Positions 23,545 to 32,529 of a stretch of DNA of 64,000 nt are shown here, one piece after another (positions within the stretch are counted from its first letter, which is position 1; the number at the start of each line of letters is the position of its first letter). The notes below the pieces were generated by a model. It saw only the letters and a program-made list of their open reading frames with translations, had not been told where the DNA came from and did not search any database. The DNA comes from Sphaerisporangium siamense (GTDB lineage Bacteria; Actinomycetota; Actinomycetes; Streptosporangiales; Streptosporangiaceae), in NCBI RefSeq assembly GCF_014205275.1, contig NZ_JACHND010000001.1:2542001-2606000 (forward strand). Direction: 5' to 3'. The position numbers and the translations under genes are program-made.

Positions 23545-25257
23545 ATGCCTTCGTCCCCCCACCCGCACGGCACCGCCCGGGCCGCCGACCGGTTGCTGGT
23601 CGCCGCCGCCCTGCGCGCCCCCGGCTGGGGGATCACCCTGGTCGTGGCGGCGGTGGGCAGCGTCGTCTGCGGCCTGCTGCTGCCCGCCGCCCTCGCCGCC
23701 GCCCTCGACGGCGTGCTCGCCGGCACCACGGCGGCGGCCTGGAACCTCGCGGTGCTGCTCACCGCGGCCGCCCTGTGCGCGGTGGCGAGCACGGTCGCGG
23801 GTGCGGCGTGCGGCGCCGCCGCGGTCTCCCACCTGCGCGTCCGCCTGCTGGGCCACGTGCTGACCCTCGGACCCGCCCGCGCCGCCCGCTTCGCCCCCGG
23901 AGACCTGACCAGCCGGCTGACCGCCGGCGCCGCCGAGGCCGCCCAGGCGCCCCTGGCCGTCACCGAGACCGCGCTCAAGGTGGTCTCCGCCGTCTGCGCC
24001 CTCGTCGCCCTGACCCTCCTGGACTGGCGCCTCGCGCTGACGCTCCTGGTCACGGTCCCCATGGGGCTGATCATCGTCCGCCGGTTCATGACCCGGGCGT
24101 CCGACCTCTTCACCCGCTACCAGGAGATCCAGGGCAGGATCGCCGCCGGCTTCGCCGAGGCCATCGGCGGCGTCCGCACCATCCGCGCCTCCGCCACCCT
24201 GCCCCGCGAGGCCGAGCGCATCCTCGCGCCCCTGCCCGAGCTCGCCGCCACCGGGCGCGCCACGTGGCGCTTCCAGCGCGACACCGCCTGGCAGGCCGGG
24301 CTGCTGCTCGCGGTCGTCGAGCTGGCCGTGCTCACGGTCGCCGGCCTCGGCGTGGCGTCGGGCCGCCTGACGCCCGGCGCGCTGCTCTCCGCCACCGGGT
24401 ACACCGCGCTCGTGATGTCCGTCCTCGACGAGGTGGACTCCCTGCTCGGAGTCGCCAAGGCCCGGGCGGCGGCGCGCAGGGTCGCCGACGTGCTCGCCGA
24501 ACCCGCTCCCACGCACGGCGGGCTCCCCCTGACGCCGGGCGCGCCCGCCGTCACCTTCGAGGACGTCACGGTCACGGCGGGCGAGCGCACCGTGCTTGAC
24601 AAGGTGAGCGCCGTCGTGCCCGCCGGGTCCGTCTGCGCCGTGGTCGGGCGCTCCGGCGAGGGCAAGAGCCTGCTCGCGGCCCTCGCGGGCGGCCTGGCCG
24701 AACCCGCCTCCGGTCGCGTCCTGCTGGACGGGGTCCCCGTCCCGGACGTCGACCCCGGACACCTCCGCCGCCACGTCGCCTACGCCTTCGCCCGCCCCGC
24801 CCTCCTCGGCGCCACCATCACCGATCTGATCACCTACGGTGCTCCGCAGGCCCCCGAGGCCGTCGCGGTGGGCGCGGCGCGGGTCGCCGCCGCGGACGCG
24901 TTCATCCGCCGCCTGCCCGGCGGCTACGCCACCCCGCCCGCGCGGGCGATGCTGTCCGGAGGCGAGACGCAGCGCCTCGGCCTGGCCAGGGCCGTCGCCC
25001 AGGACGCGCCGCTGGTGATCCTGGACGACGCCACCTCCAGCCTGGACACCGCCACCGAGGCCCAGGTGAGCGCCGCCCTCGCGAACGCCTTCACCGGCCG
25101 CACCCAGATCGTCGTGGCCCACCGCGCCGCCACCGCCGCCCGCGCCGACCTCGTCCTGTGGCTGGAAGACGGCCGCGTCCGAGCCTCCGGCCCCCACCAC
25201 GAACTCATGGCCATCCCCGCCTACCGCTCCCTCTTCCAGATCGAGGAGGCGGCATGA
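23545..25257 (+). CDS. ABC exporter half-molecule A, degenerate ATP site
   Basis: 570 residues from ATG 23545 (AAGGGG upstream). Six transmembrane helices (about 20-300) are followed by an ATPase domain: Walker A GRSGEGKS (368-375), signature LSGGETQ (from 470) and Walker B VILDDATS with Asp495 where the catalytic Glu normally sits. There is no N-terminal C39 peptidase, so leader removal must be done elsewhere, probably by the S9 enzyme. The next gene encodes the likely partner and overlaps it by four bases. It should export the mature or modified peptide and may give self-protection. Confidence 0.9.
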   Translation: MPSSPHPHGTARAADRLLVAAALRAPGWGITLVVAAVGSVVCGLLLPAALAAALDGVLAGTTAAAWNLAVLLTAAALCAVASTVAGAACGAAAVSHLRVRLLGHVLTLGPARAARFAPGDLTSRLTAGAAEAAQAPLAVTETALKVVSAVCALVALTLLDWRLALTLLVTVPMGLIIVRRFMTRASDLFTRYQEIQGRIAAGFAEAIGGVRTIRASATLPREAERILAPLPELAATGRATWRFQRDTAWQAGLLLAVVELAVLTVAGLGVASGRLTPGALLSATGYTALVMSVLDEVDSLLGVAKARAAARRVADVLAEPAPTHGGLPLTPGAPAVTFEDVTVTAGERTVLDKVSAVVPAGSVCAVVGRSGEGKSLLAALAGGLAEPASGRVLLDGVPVPDVDPGHLRRHVAYAFARPALLGATITDLITYGAPQAPEAVAVGAARVAAADAFIRRLPGGYATPPARAMLSGGETQRLGLARAVAQDAPLVILDDATSSLDTATEAQVSAALANAFTGRTQIVVAHRAATAARADLVLWLEDGRVRASGPHHELMAIPAYRSLFQIEEAA

Positions 25258-25346
25258 CACAGAGCCCGAGGAGAGAAGGCGGTATGACACCGGGTTCAGA
25301 GGGAGAAGGCGGCATGGCCGGACTTTCCGGGCGAGCGGGTGGCATG
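25245..25346 (+). repeat. Repeated ribosome-site/ATG module at an exporter start
   Basis: Four in-frame ATGs (25254, 25284, 25314 and 25344) are spaced exactly 30 bases apart and each follows a similar purine-rich element ending GGCGGC, GGCGGT or GGTGGC. The translated repeat reads x-Gly-Gly-Met. The first ATG overlaps the previous stop. Confidence 0.65.
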
Positions 25347-27065
25347 ACCGGCGCTCGGCTGCTGGGCCGTCACGCGCGGGAGCAGCGCGGTCCGCTGCTG
25401 CGGATGGCCGCCTGGTCGGTGGCCGAGGCGCTTCCCGCCCTGCTCACAGGGCTCCTGGTCGCGCGGGCCCTGGACGCCGGCTTCCTGGCGGGCGACGTCA
25501 TGGCCGGGCTCGGGTACTTGGGGCTGCTGGCGGTGTGCCTGCTGGCCCAGGCGGCGGCCACCCGGCAGGTCATCCCTCACCTGGGAGACTTCGTCGAGCC
25601 CCTGCGCGACACCACCGTCAGCGCCGTGCTGACCGGCGCGCTCGGCCGCGCCGTCCACGCCGCCCACCACCCGGACACGACCGCGATCGCCCAGCTCACC
25701 AAGCAGACCGAGCAACTGCGCGGCCTGACCTCGGGCCTGCTGCGCACCGTGCGCCCCCTCGCCGTCCAGCTCGTCATGGCCCTGGCCGGGCTCACCGTGC
25801 TCAACGGGCACCTGGGCCTGCTCGCCGCGCCGCCGATCCTGTTCGCCCTCGGTCTGTTCGCCTGGTCCCTGCCCGCGCTGGCCCGCCGCCAGCGGGCGCT
25901 GCTGAGCGCCGACGAGGACATCGCCGGCGTCTGCGGCACCTACTTCTCCGGCCTGCGGGACGTCACCGCGTGCGGCGCCGGGAACCGCGCCGCCGCGCAC
26001 GCCGCCGCGCTCATCGACCGGCAGGCCAAGGCCACCCGGGCGCTGGCGTGGGCGAGCGCCGTCCGCACCATCGTGATCGCGGTCGGCGGCCACGTCCCCG
26101 TCGTCCTGGCCCTGCTGGCCGCGCCCGGCTGGATCCGCGAGGGCCGGCTCACCGCGGGCGAGGTCGCCGGAGCGGTGACGTACCTGGTCACCGTCCTCCT
26201 CCCCGCCCTGCGCTCGGCCGTCGGCCTGATCGGCTCCTGGGGCGTCCAGTTCGCCGCCCTCCTCGACCGCCTCGGCGCGACCATGTCCCCCACCGCGTCC
26301 CCCATCGCCCCAGAGACACCCCGCCCGCGTCCCAAGGCACTCTCGCCGTCCAGTGCGGTCGTGGAGCTTCGGGAGGTGACGTTCGCCTACGGACCCGGGG
26401 CCGACCCGGTGATCGACGGGCTGAGTCTGCGCGTCGAGGCGGGGGCGCATCTGGCCGTGGTCGGCCCGAGCGGTATCGGAAAGTCCACGCTGGCCGACCT
26501 GATCGCCGGGCTGCGCGCCCCGCTCGCCGGGCACGTCCGCCTGGCCACGGACGTCGCGCTGATCCCGCAGGAGGCGTACGTGTTCACCGGGACGCTCGGC
26601 GACAACCTGCGGTACCTGCGCCCGGGGGCGAGCGACGACGAGCTGCGCGCGGCCGTGAAGGCCGTGGGCATGGAGGCCCTGGCCGCGCGGCTGGGCGGCC
26701 CGGCCGGGCACGTCGACCCCGCGGCGCTGTCGGCGGGGGAGCGGCAGCTCGTCAGCCTGGCCCGGGTCCACCTGTCGCCCGCCCGGCTGGTGATCCTGGA
26801 CGAGGCCACCTGCCATCTCGACCCGGCCGCCGAGGCCCGCGCCGAGGCCGCCTTCGCCGCGCGCCCCGACACCACGCTGATCGTCATCGCCCACCGGACG
26901 ACGTCGGCACTGCGCGCCGACCAGGTACTGGTGCTCGACGGGACCAAAGCGGCGCTCGGCACCCACGACGAGCTGGTGGCGTCATCCCCGCTGTACGCGG
27001 ACCTCACCGGCCACGCGCCGACGCTCAGCGCCTCCGTCCCCGCCAGGACGGCGGCCGCGACCTGA
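25254..27065 (+). CDS. ABC exporter half-molecule B, partner of A
   Basis: 603 residues from ATG 25254. Transmembrane helices (about 40-345) precede an ATPase domain with Walker A GPSGIGKS (404-411), Walker B VILDEATC with catalytic Glu517, but an odd signature LSAGERQ (492-498). This odd signature would face the degenerate Walker B of half-molecule A, so the pair has one normal and one weakened ATP site, as in known heterodimeric exporters. The start is unclear because a repeated module gives four successive ATGs (25254, 25284, 25314, 25344), each preceded by a GGAGG- or GAAGG-like site. Confidence 0.9.
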   Translation: MTQSPRREGGMTPGSEGEGGMAGLSGRAGGMTGARLLGRHAREQRGPLLRMAAWSVAEALPALLTGLLVARALDAGFLAGDVMAGLGYLGLLAVCLLAQAAATRQVIPHLGDFVEPLRDTTVSAVLTGALGRAVHAAHHPDTTAIAQLTKQTEQLRGLTSGLLRTVRPLAVQLVMALAGLTVLNGHLGLLAAPPILFALGLFAWSLPALARRQRALLSADEDIAGVCGTYFSGLRDVTACGAGNRAAAHAAALIDRQAKATRALAWASAVRTIVIAVGGHVPVVLALLAAPGWIREGRLTAGEVAGAVTYLVTVLLPALRSAVGLIGSWGVQFAALLDRLGATMSPTASPIAPETPRPRPKALSPSSAVVELREVTFAYGPGADPVIDGLSLRVEAGAHLAVVGPSGIGKSTLADLIAGLRAPLAGHVRLATDVALIPQEAYVFTGTLGDNLRYLRPGASDDELRAAVKAVGMEALAARLGGPAGHVDPAALSAGERQLVSLARVHLSPARLVILDEATCHLDPAAEARAEAAFAARPDTTLIVIAHRTTSALRADQVLVLDGTKAALGTHDELVASSPLYADLTGHAPTLSASVPARTAAAT

Positions 27066-27080
27066 GATCGCCGGCCGCGG

Positions 27081-28487
27081 TCACTCCTTGGGGGGCGCGT
27101 CGGGCGGGGAGGTCATGGACAGGACGTCGAGGAGGGCGTCGAGCTGCGGCTCGGTCAGGGCGCCGGTCTCGACGTGGCCGCGCTCGACGACGACCTGCTT
27201 GATGGTCTTGCGCTCCTTCAGGGACTGCTTGGCGATCGCGGCGGCCTCCTCGTAGCCGAGGTGGCGGTTGAGCGGCGTCACGATGGACGGGGAGGACTCG
27301 GCGTACTCGCGCAGCCGGTCGGCGTTGGCCGTGAGCCCGTGGACGCACCGGTCGGCGAGCAGGCGGGACACGCTGGCGAGCAGCCGCGTGGACTCCAGCA
27401 CGTTGCGTGCGATGACCGGCATCATCACGTTCAGCTCGAAGGCGCCGGACGCGCCCGCGAACGTCACCGCCGCGTCGTTGCCGATGACCTGGGCGGCGAC
27501 CATGCACACCGCCTCGGGGATCACCGGGTTGACCTTGCCCGGCATGATCGACGACCCGGGCTGCAGGTCCGGCAGGTTCAGCTCGCCGAGCCCGGTGCGC
27601 GGGCCCGACCCCATCCAGCGCAGGTCGTTGGCGATCTTGGTCAGGGACACCGCGACCACCCGGAGCTGGCCGGACAGCTCGACCAGCGCGTCACGGGAGC
27701 CCTGGGCCTCGAAGTGGTCCCTGGCCTCGGTGAACGGCAGCTCGGTCGCCTCGCGCAGCTTCGCGATCACCTGCGGGGCGAAACCGGGCGGGGTGTTGAT
27801 GCCCGTCCCGACCGCCGTCCCGCCTAGGGGAAGCTCGGCCAGCCGCGGCAGGGTCGCGCGCAGCCGCGCGAGGCCGTTCTCGACCTGGGTGGCGTACCCG
27901 CCGAACTCCTGGCCCAGCGTCACGGGCGTGGCGTCCATCAGGTGCGTGCGCCCCGCCTTGACGGTCTTCCGGAACACATCGGCCTTTTGGCGCAGCGCGA
28001 TCGTCAGGTGCTCCAGCGACGGCATCAGCTCGTACACCACGTCCACCATCGCGGCCACGTGGATCGAGGTGGGGAACACGTCGTTGGAGGACTGGGAGGC
28101 GTTGACGTGGTCGTTCGGATGGACCGGCCGGCCGAGACGCTTCTCGGCGAGCGTGGCGATCACCTCGTTGGCGTTCATGTTGGACGAGGTGCCGGAACCG
28201 GTCTGGAAGACGTCGATCGGGAACTCGTCGTTCCACTCGCCCTCGGCGACGTCCGTCGCGGCCTCGGAGATGGCCTCCGCCACGTCGGCGGGCAGGACCC
28301 CCAGCTCGCCGTTGACCTCGGCGGCCACGGCCTTGATCAGGCCGAGCGCCGCGATGTGGGCGGGTTCGAGCCCGCGCCCTGATATCGGGAAGTTCTCGAC
28401 GGCCCGTTGCGTCTGCGCGCGCCACTTGGCCGCCGCGGGGACGCGCACGTCGCCCATCGAGTCGTGTTCGATGCGAAAATCCTCCAT
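27081..28487 (-). CDS. fumC: Fumarate hydratase class II
   Basis: 468 residues, the usual length for the iron-free tetrameric enzyme that interconverts fumarate and malate in the TCA cycle. The family signature [11 protein letters not shown] is intact, as are [24 protein letters not shown] and the active-site loop. The gene ends 15 bases from the end of the exporter operon, convergent with it, so the lanthipeptide cluster stops here. A second, unrelated fumarase is encoded at 32530. Confidence 0.96.
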   Translation of the reverse strand: MEDFRIEHDSMGDVRVPAAAKWRAQTQRAVENFPISGRGLEPAHIAALGLIKAVAAEVNGELGVLPADVAEAISEAATDVAEGEWNDEFPIDVFQTGSGTSSNMNANEVIATLAEKRLGRPVHPNDHVNASQSSNDVFPTSIHVAAMVDVVYELMPSLEHLTIALRQKADVFRKTVKAGRTHLMDATPVTLGQEFGGYATQVENGLARLRATLPRLAELPLGGTAVGTGINTPPGFAPQVIAKLREATELPFTEARDHFEAQGSRDALVELSGQLRVVAVSLTKIANDLRWMGSGPRTGLGELNLPDLQPGSSIMPGKVNPVIPEAVCMVAAQVIGNDAAVTFAGASGAFELNVMMPVIARNVLESTRLLASVSRLLADRCVHGLTANADRLREYAESSPSIVTPLNRHLGYEEAAAIAKQSLKERKTIKQVVVERGHVETGALTEPQLDALLDVLSMTSPPDAPPKE

Positions 28488-28502
28488 GCCTCCAGTCTTG
28501 CC

Positions 28503-31178
28503 CTAAGAACCCGACGGCGCGTTCTCGCGGGCGGGCCGGAACGAGGCGAGCACGGTCGTGAGCTGCGCCCGGTCCCCCTTCCAGCGCGAGACCGGGGTGG
28601 ACCAGTAGATCGCGTACGTCGAACCGCCCGGCACGGCGACCCACCGCGACAGCACACGCGCCGGCCCGGACGCGCCGGTGTAGGTGAACTCCCACTCGGC
28701 GACGTCGGCGCCCGGGTACGGCGTCGGGCGCGTCACCGCGAGGCGGATCAGCTTGTACCCCGGGTACGTGCCCGCCGCCAGCGCACGCGCCTCCGCGGCG
28801 CGCGTCGTGTTGAGGATGTCGGAGCTGCTGTCGGGGGAGCGGCTGATCCGTGCCGTACGGGGGTCGCCGTCCGCGGTGAAGGTGACCGTGCGGCCCTTGG
28901 CGGCGCCGCGGAGCCGTTCGGGCAGGTCGACGACGTAGCCGCTCGCGTCCACGTAGCGGCGCAGGCCCGGCGCGGGAGCGGCGCCCGGCGCGCCCCCGGC
29001 CGTGATGACCGAGGAGACGGCGGCCTCGGCGGCGGACGCCGGGGCGGTCGGCGTTCGGGCGGCGCCGGGGCCGCGGGTGTCGGAGAGGGCGGCGGCGGCC
29101 AGCATGACGATCGCGGCCAGGCCGAGCAGCGCGACGGCCACCAGAATGATCATCCCGATGGGGCTGTTGCCGCGCGGCGTGGCCGGTCCCTGGAACGCGA
29201 ACAGGTCGGTGCCGAGCCCGTTGTCCGCATTCCCTTGCTCGGCGTCGGACATGCCACGCGACACCGCCGGGGACCCCGATCCGCCGGCGTACGGGGCGCC
29301 GGAAGCGGGGCCGGGTACGGGCGGGGCGCCGGCCACGGATCCCTGGCCGGCCATGGACGTGCGGCCGGGCGGCGACGCGGGTCCCGGCACCGGCCCGGGG
29401 TACGGCCTGGACCCGGCGGCGGGCGCAGGGCCGGCGGACGGGTGAGCGGCGCCGGAAGCCGCGCCACGGGTGAGGCCGGGACCTTCGGGCGCGGGGCCGC
29501 GGGTGAAACCGGGACGCTCGGGGGCGAAGCCGGGAGCTTCGGAGGCTGCGGTGAAGCCGGACGACGGGGTGACGTCGGACGGGCCGGGAGGCGGCAGCCG
29601 CCTGGAGGGGGCGGTGTTCGGCGCCGGCTTCGGCGGCCGGGTCGGCGCTGAAGCGGGCGATGCCGTCATGTCCCGCATATCTTGCGACTTTTCCGGCCCA
29701 GCCGCACGCGGCTCTCCGAGAACGGGCGGAACCAGCCCGACCATGGTCACCTGGTCGTCCTCGTCGTCCTCCACCCCGCGCGCCTGAGGACCGGCCCCCG
29801 TCCCGGCACCGGCGAGACCGGCGTCGGCCGTGCCCTCGGGTTCGGGGGCGCCGTCACGCCGGGGCGCGCCGGGACCGGGTGGGATGCGGAGGCCCGCCTT
29901 CGGGCGGATGACCACCATCGTCTGGTTGGGGTCCGGCTCGTCCGGCGTTTCGTTCTCGGCGGCGCCGGAGGAGGGGGCGGAGGGGCCCGCGGGCTTCGGT
30001 GAGGCGGAGGCGGCCTGCGAGGGACCGGGCTTCGGTGAGGCCCCGGAAGTGCTCGGGGAGGAGGGGGACTGCGGCGGAGAGGCCGGCTTCGAGGATGCCG
30101 AAGGAGAACTGGGCGAGGAGGCGGCCTGCGAGGAAGCGGGTTTCGGTGACGCCCCGGGAGTGCTCCGGGAGGCCGGGGAGATGTTCGGGGAGGCGGCCTT
30201 GGAGGAGGCGGAGGCGGCCTTGGAGGAAGTCGGCTTCGGGGAGGGGGCGGGAGTGCTTCGGGAGGAGGAGGGTTTGGCGGAGGCCGAGGGGGTGTTTCGG
30301 GAGGCCGAGGGGGTGTTCTGGGAGGGGGAGCCGGGGGTTGCCGGGGAGTCGGAGGTGGGGGTGCGGGCTACCGTGCGGAGCATGGCGACCGTGCGGTCGA
30401 AGGAGAGGCGCTTGGTGTAGTCCTTTTCCAGCATTCCTTCGAGGACCGGGCGCAGCGGGCCGGCCTGGGTCGCCGGGTCCGCCTGCTCGCTCATGAGTGC
30501 AGACAGCGTCTCGCTGACCGTGCGCCGCTCGTACGCGGGCCGCCCCTCGACGGCGAAGTACAGCGTGGCGCCGAGCGACCACAGGTCGGACTCGGGGCCG
30601 GTGTGGTCGCCGCGGGCCCGTTCGGGGGCGGTGTAGCCGGGGGAGCCGATCACCATGCCGGTCTTGGTGATGCTGCTGTCGCCCTCGACCTTGGCGATGC
30701 CGAAGTCGGTCAGCACCACGCGGCCGGTCTCGGTGAGCAGGACGTTCGCCGGTTTGACGTCGCGGTGCAGGATGCCCTGCTCGTGGGCGGCGGCGAGGGC
30801 GCCGAGCAGGTCGAGGCCGATCTCGGCGACGAGCCGGGGCGGCAGCGGGCCCTCCTCCTCGATCACCTGCTCCAGGGACCTGGCCTCGACCAGCTCCATG
30901 ATGATCCAGGGGCTGTCGTCGACGAGGATGGCGTCGTGGACGGTGGCCACGGAGGGGTGGGCGATCTTCGCCGCGGCCCGCCCCTCGCGGATCATGCGTT
31001 CCCGCAGCTCCGCGCGTTGCTCTTTGTTCAGACCGGGGTCGTGGCGGATCTCCTTGACGGCGACGTCGCGTCCGAGGAGGCGGTCGTGGGCCCGCCAGAC
31101 GGTGCCCATCGTCCCCCGGCCGAGGGGAGCGACCAGCTCGTACCTGGCGGCGAGCAGCCGCGTCTGCTGTTCCGGCAT
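28503..31178 (-). CDS. Transmembrane Ser/Thr protein kinase with long linker
   Basis: 891 residues. The kinase domain (1-270) has GRGTMGTVWRA, Lys42, HRDVKPAN with Asp140 and DFG 158-160. The activation loop SSITKTGMVIGSPGYTAPE has several Ser/Thr for autophosphorylation, as in PknB-type kinases. Residues about 275-660 are a Ser/Pro/Ala-rich low-complexity linker of degenerate repeats of the form SPKPxSSxAAS. It includes two short motifs, QTMVVIRP (Thr420) and VTMVGLVPP (Thr478). A transmembrane segment (about 672-695) precedes a 200-residue extracytoplasmic domain of unknown type. It starts 15 bases upstream of fumC on the opposite side of its start codon and may be co-transcribed with it. 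Confidence 0.92.
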   Translation of the reverse strand: MPEQQTRLLAARYELVAPLGRGTMGTVWRAHDRLLGRDVAVKEIRHDPGLNKEQRAELRERMIREGRAAAKIAHPSVATVHDAILVDDSPWIIMELVEARSLEQVIEEEGPLPPRLVAEIGLDLLGALAAAHEQGILHRDVKPANVLLTETGRVVLTDFGIAKVEGDSSITKTGMVIGSPGYTAPERARGDHTGPESDLWSLGATLYFAVEGRPAYERRTVSETLSALMSEQADPATQAGPLRPVLEGMLEKDYTKRLSFDRTVAMLRTVARTPTSDSPATPGSPSQNTPSASRNTPSASAKPSSSRSTPAPSPKPTSSKAASASSKAASPNISPASRSTPGASPKPASSQAASSPSSPSASSKPASPPQSPSSPSTSGASPKPGPSQAASASPKPAGPSAPSSGAAENETPDEPDPNQTMVVIRPKAGLRIPPGPGAPRRDGAPEPEGTADAGLAGAGTGAGPQARGVEDDEDDQVTMVGLVPPVLGEPRAAGPEKSQDMRDMTASPASAPTRPPKPAPNTAPSRRLPPPGPSDVTPSSGFTAASEAPGFAPERPGFTRGPAPEGPGLTRGAASGAAHPSAGPAPAAGSRPYPGPVPGPASPPGRTSMAGQGSVAGAPPVPGPASGAPYAGGSGSPAVSRGMSDAEQGNADNGLGTDLFAFQGPATPRGNSPIGMIILVAVALLGLAAIVMLAAAALSDTRGPGAARTPTAPASAAEAAVSSVITAGGAPGAAPAPGLRRYVDASGYVVDLPERLRGAAKGRTVTFTADGDPRTARISRSPDSSSDILNTTRAAEARALAAGTYPGYKLIRLAVTRPTPYPGADVAEWEFTYTGASGPARVLSRWVAVPGGSTYAIYWSTPVSRWKGDRAQLTTVLASFRPARENAPSGS

Positions 31179-31223
31179 GTGTAAGAAGATAGCGATTCCA
31201 TCTTGAGAATTGCTTTCGCCGCA

Positions 31224-32483
31224 CTAACGCATGCTTTTTGGCCAGAAGCGACGCGGCAGTAGCAACTTCACAATCTCGGACAATTGCCTCGCCATGGGGC
31301 TCATCTCGGGGTTCGCCGGAGCCCGGCGGCGGCCCGGCGCGGGTTCGGCGGGCTTGCGGTGCACCCCCTCGGACGGCCGGCGCTGCGGCATGGGACCGGC
31401 GGGCGGCGTCCAGTGCGAATCCGCCCGCTCCGGACGGTCGGGACGGTCGGCGCGGTGCTGGCCGCGGTGGGAGGTCTTGCGCGGGGACGGCGCCAGGCTG
31501 CCGAGCGTCGGCCGGGGCACCTGCTTGGCCCGCGCGGACGGGGCCTGCGCCCCGCCGCCGGGCGAGGGCCGCCGCGCCGAGGCGCGGTGGGCCGGACCGC
31601 CGAGGGGTTCCTCCGCCGAGCCGCCCGCCGCCACGCGCGCCAGCATGAGCGAGGCGCGCATGCCGTCCAGCCGGGTCTCGGGGTCGATCTGCAGCAGCCC
31701 CTGCAGTATCGGGGCGAGCGGGCCCGCGTTCTGCATGGGGATGGGCTCCCCGCTGGTCAGCGCGGCCAGCGCCGCCGCGGCCGTACGGCGCCCGTGCAGG
31801 CCGCGGCCCTCGACGGCCGTGTAGAGCGTGGCGCCGAGGGACCACAGGTCGGCGGCGGGGCTGGCGCGGTCGCCGAGGACGCGCTCGGGCGCGATGTAGC
31901 CCGCCGAGCCGAGCACGATGCCGGCCTGGGTGATGGACGCGTCACCTTCCAGCGCGGCCAGGCCGAAATCGGTGAGTACCACGCGGTCGTCGGCGACGAG
32001 CACGTTGCTCGGCTTCACGTCGCGGTGCAGGATGCCCTTGGCGTGGACGGCCCGCAGCGCGCCGAGGACCTGACGCCCGATCTCGGCCACCTTGCGCGGC
32101 GCGAGCGGCCCTTCCTGCTTGACGAGCTCCTCCAGCGAGCGGGCCCGCAGCAGCTCCATGACGATCCAGGGCCGGTCGTCCTCGGTGATGACGTCGAAGA
32201 CCGTGATGACCGACGGGTGGGCGACCATGGCGGTGGCGCGGCCCTCGCGCTCGGTCCTGGCGCAGAGCTCCGCCCGCAGTTCCTCGTCCAGGACGAGCGG
32301 GAGCCGGACCTCCTTGACCGCGACGTCCCGGCCGAGCAGTTCGTCGTGCGCGCGCCACACGGTGCCCATGCCGCCGCGCCCGACCGGTTCGAGGAGCCGG
32401 TATCGCGAGGCAAGCTCGTATCCGGACGGGGCGCGCATGGGTGGCAGCTTACCGATTTGTTTATCGCCGCCTGTAGAGGCCAT
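31224..32483 (-). CDS. Soluble Ser/Thr protein kinase
   Basis: 419 residues; an inner ATG at 32438 would remove 15 residues. The kinase domain (about 28-290) has GRGGMGTVWRA, Lys57, HRDVKPSN and DFG, and resembles the neighbouring kinase closely through the activation loop, suggesting gene duplication. The C-terminal 130 residues are basic, Pro/Arg-rich and lack a transmembrane segment, ending in LLLPRRFWPKSM. It would act in the cytosol or peripherally at the membrane. It is followed on the same strand by the larger kinase. Confidence 0.9.
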   Translation of the reverse strand: MASTGGDKQIGKLPPMRAPSGYELASRYRLLEPVGRGGMGTVWRAHDELLGRDVAVKEVRLPLVLDEELRAELCARTEREGRATAMVAHPSVITVFDVITEDDRPWIVMELLRARSLEELVKQEGPLAPRKVAEIGRQVLGALRAVHAKGILHRDVKPSNVLVADDRVVLTDFGLAALEGDASITQAGIVLGSAGYIAPERVLGDRASPAADLWSLGATLYTAVEGRGLHGRRTAAAALAALTSGEPIPMQNAGPLAPILQGLLQIDPETRLDGMRASLMLARVAAGGSAEEPLGGPAHRASARRPSPGGGAQAPSARAKQVPRPTLGSLAPSPRKTSHRGQHRADRPDRPERADSHWTPPAGPMPQRRPSEGVHRKPAEPAPGRRRAPANPEMSPMARQLSEIVKLLLPRRFWPKSMR

Positions 32484-32529
32484 GCCGATTCTCTGTTGAG
32501 ATCTTCTGTCAGAGTCGGGTCAGAGACGG

